From Deltaproteobacteria bacterium CG_4_9_14_3_um_filter_63_12 (lineage in GTDB: Bacteria; Myxococcota_A; Bradymonadia; UBA4248; UM-FILTER-63-12): a DNA stretch of 35,236 nt. Position 1 is the stretch's first letter, and each line of letters begins with the position of its first letter. Shown piece by piece: positions 33,904 through 35,236 of the stretch. Below the pieces are notes generated by a model. That model had not been told where the DNA came from. It searched no databases and saw nothing but the letters and a program-made list of their open reading frames with translations. The stretch is from NCBI GenBank assembly GCA_002789955.1, contig PFUG01000359.1, positions 1-35,236 of the forward strand, written 5' to 3'. The translations under genes were made by a program, and so were the position numbers.

Positions 33904-35236
33904 ATGAAGCCACTGCTCACCGGACTCCTCGCCTGCCTGCTCGTTGTGTCGCCCTCGGCGCTGCAGGCTCAAACCGTCACTGTCGAGCTCGGCGAGACCG
34001 TCGTCGCGCCGCCCATGCGCATGGGCATCGGGGTCAACGGCGGCGGGGGCTGGACGAACTTCGTCGGCGCCATTCTCGTCGACGACCCCAGCTTCGAGGG
34101 GCCGTCTGACGGCAACGGCTTTGCCAAGAGGGGTTGGCCTTGGTACGCCGGAGGGGGCGCCCTGACGGCGTCGCTCGACACCACCGACTTCGTCACCGGT
34201 CGGCAGTCGCAGCGCATCGACGTCAGTGCGGCGCCCGCCCACATGAACCAAGGTAGGGACACCCTCCCGCAAGCCCCCCTCACCATGCTCGCCAATCCGG
34301 CCCACACCTATCGCATTCGGGTGCAAGCCAAGGCGCAGAGCGCCGGGCAGCGCATTCGACTGGGCGTGATGAACGACAGCTGGGGCCGCAACTTCGGGCC
34401 TGAGCTGGCGCTGACCACCGAGTGGGCGGTCTACGAGACCGACTACGTGCCGGCCGCCGAGCACGTCCTGCGGGGCGTCGCCATCGGCTTCGAGGACACC
34501 GGCAGCTACTGGGTAGACGACCTGGTCGCCTGGGACACGGACGACCTCGACGCCGCCACCGGCCTGAGCGCCACCTTTGTCGCGCGCCTCGAGGAGCTGC
34601 AGCCGGAGTCCCTGCGGCTGGGCGGCTTGGGCGTCAATGGCATCCCGCTGCAGAGCTATTTGCGCGAGGGTTGGGACCTGTCCTACGGCCCGCCAGCGTT
34701 GCAGCCCGACCTCGACCTCGAGACCTTCCTGCGCCTCTGCAAGCGCGTCGGCGCCGACCCGTTCATCACGGTGCCGCCGGCCTTCTCGAACGACACGGCT
34801 TGGCAGCTGGGCGACCTGACCGACGACATCATCGCCAACGTCTACGTGGACCACGGCAACCTGGTCGACTACCTGGGCGGAGACGCCGCGACGACCTACG
34901 GGGCGCGGCGTGAGGCGGCCGGCTCGTCGCGCTGGGACCAGCAGTTCGACGCCCTTTACTTCGAGCTGGGCAACGAGGTCTGGGGCACCCCCGACGACCA
35001 CTGGGACATGGATCCCAACGGCGGTGAGGCGCAAAACGTCCAGATGCAGAACTACGCCACCTACTGCGAGCGCCGCATGAACGAGATGAAGGCGCGGCCC
35101 GGCTGGCGGGCCAACATGCGGGTCGGCTTCGGCGGCCGCAGCCCCGCGACCTGGCTCGGAGGCTGGCCCGGCTCCTACGACGCCACCTTGGTGCCGGCGT
35201 TGAGCGGGCTGCTCGACTTCTCGACCATCGACCTCT
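33904..35236 (+). CDS. Secreted GH51-like alpha-L-arabinofuranosidase (partial, 3' end beyond window)
   Basis: The frame from ATG 33904 is open to the window edge (444 residues seen, no stop). A signal peptide ends near LQA-QT (residue 22). Residues ~50-225 look like a CBM4/9-type carbohydrate-binding module (DDPSFEGP, then NPAHTYRIRVQAKAQ, ending in GSYWVDDLVAWD). The catalytic TIM barrel begins with LRLGGLGVNGIP and LETFLRLCKRVGADPFITVPP. The clan-A acid/base motif is YFELGNEVWG, with the predicted catalytic Glu at residue 358. The nucleophile Glu would lie beyond the window. It probably releases arabinose or related sugars from plant or microbial polysaccharide outside the cell. Confidence 0.85.
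   Translation, partial: MKPLLTGLLACLLVVSPSALQAQTVTVELGETVVAPPMRMGIGVNGGGGWTNFVGAILVDDPSFEGPSDGNGFAKRGWPWYAGGGALTASLDTTDFVTGRQSQRIDVSAAPAHMNQGRDTLPQAPLTMLANPAHTYRIRVQAKAQSAGQRIRLGVMNDSWGRNFGPELALTTEWAVYETDYVPAAEHVLRGVAIGFEDTGSYWVDDLVAWDTDDLDAATGLSATFVARLEELQPESLRLGGLGVNGIPLQSYLREGWDLSYGPPALQPDLDLETFLRLCKRVGADPFITVPPAFSNDTAWQLGDLTDDIIANVYVDHGNLVDYLGGDAATTYGARREAAGSSRWDQQFDALYFELGNEVWGTPDDHWDMDPNGGEAQNVQMQNYATYCERRMNEMKARPGWRANMRVGFGGRSPATWLGGWPGSYDATLVPALSGLLDFSTIDL

Noticed and set aside
33871-35034. Minus-strand frame opposite the right-edge gene
   Set aside because: The plus strand encodes a signal peptide, a CBM and a glycosidase GNE motif and stays open to the window edge.

Overview
The window is GC-rich, gene-dense DNA that most likely comes from Myxococcota or a close deltaproteobacterial relative. 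The best taxonomic clue is a MYXO-CTERM-like tail (Cys-x-Cys, hydrophobic helix, basic end) on the first gene. Lipoproteins with CTDC-type cysteine repeats, an MglA-like GTPase and a very large share of exported proteins fit the same assignment. I see no rRNA, tRNA or CRISPR array.

Layout. 1-5.4 kb, minus strand: a DUF362 protein, then an exported TPR-CHAT caspase-like protease; a REP-like repeat with three tandem GC-rich units lies between them. 5.4-7.4 kb: decayed DNA, in which a nuclease-like gene remnant is joined to a frameshifted SNF2-helicase N-terminus and ends at a 333-bp MITE-like element with terminal inverted repeats and a target duplication. 7.4-13.6 kb: a cysteine-rich lipoprotein divergent from a translationally coupled pair of CTDC-repeat lipoproteins, the first ending in a probable TULIP (BPI-like) lipid-binding region. 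13.7-17.4 kb, minus strand: an orphan receiver protein, a zinc-ribbon protein and a lipoprotein with a pilin-like C-terminus. 17.5-23.4 kb, plus strand: an exported HEAT-like protein, then an IPT/Kelch lipoprotein followed at once by an outer-membrane beta-barrel protein.

23.4-27.2 kb: about 600 bp of structured noncoding DNA, then a leucine-rich-repeat protein overlapping by 4 nt a degenerate MglA/Ras-like GTPase, then a methyltransferase. 27.2-32.5 kb: a lipoprotein overlapping a membrane-anchored protein, a DUF1232-like protein, a DUF2239 protein with repeated operator-like sites, a FIST sensory-domain protein and a CBS-pair protein. 32.6-35.2 kb: an exported protein of unknown function on the minus strand and, running off the right edge, the start of a secreted GH51-like arabinofuranosidase with a carbohydrate-binding module.

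Most genes look like cell-envelope and regulatory functions. The most promising candidate for an undescribed system is the LRR-GTPase pair at 24.0-26.2 kb: a RanGAP-like repeat architecture coupled to a GTPase with damaged nucleotide-binding motifs. The LRR gene also contains three perfect long hairpins. The secreted CHAT protease, the CTDC-TULIP lipoprotein and the pilin-tailed lipoprotein are also worth attention. All family assignments come from reading motifs and have not been checked by a database search.
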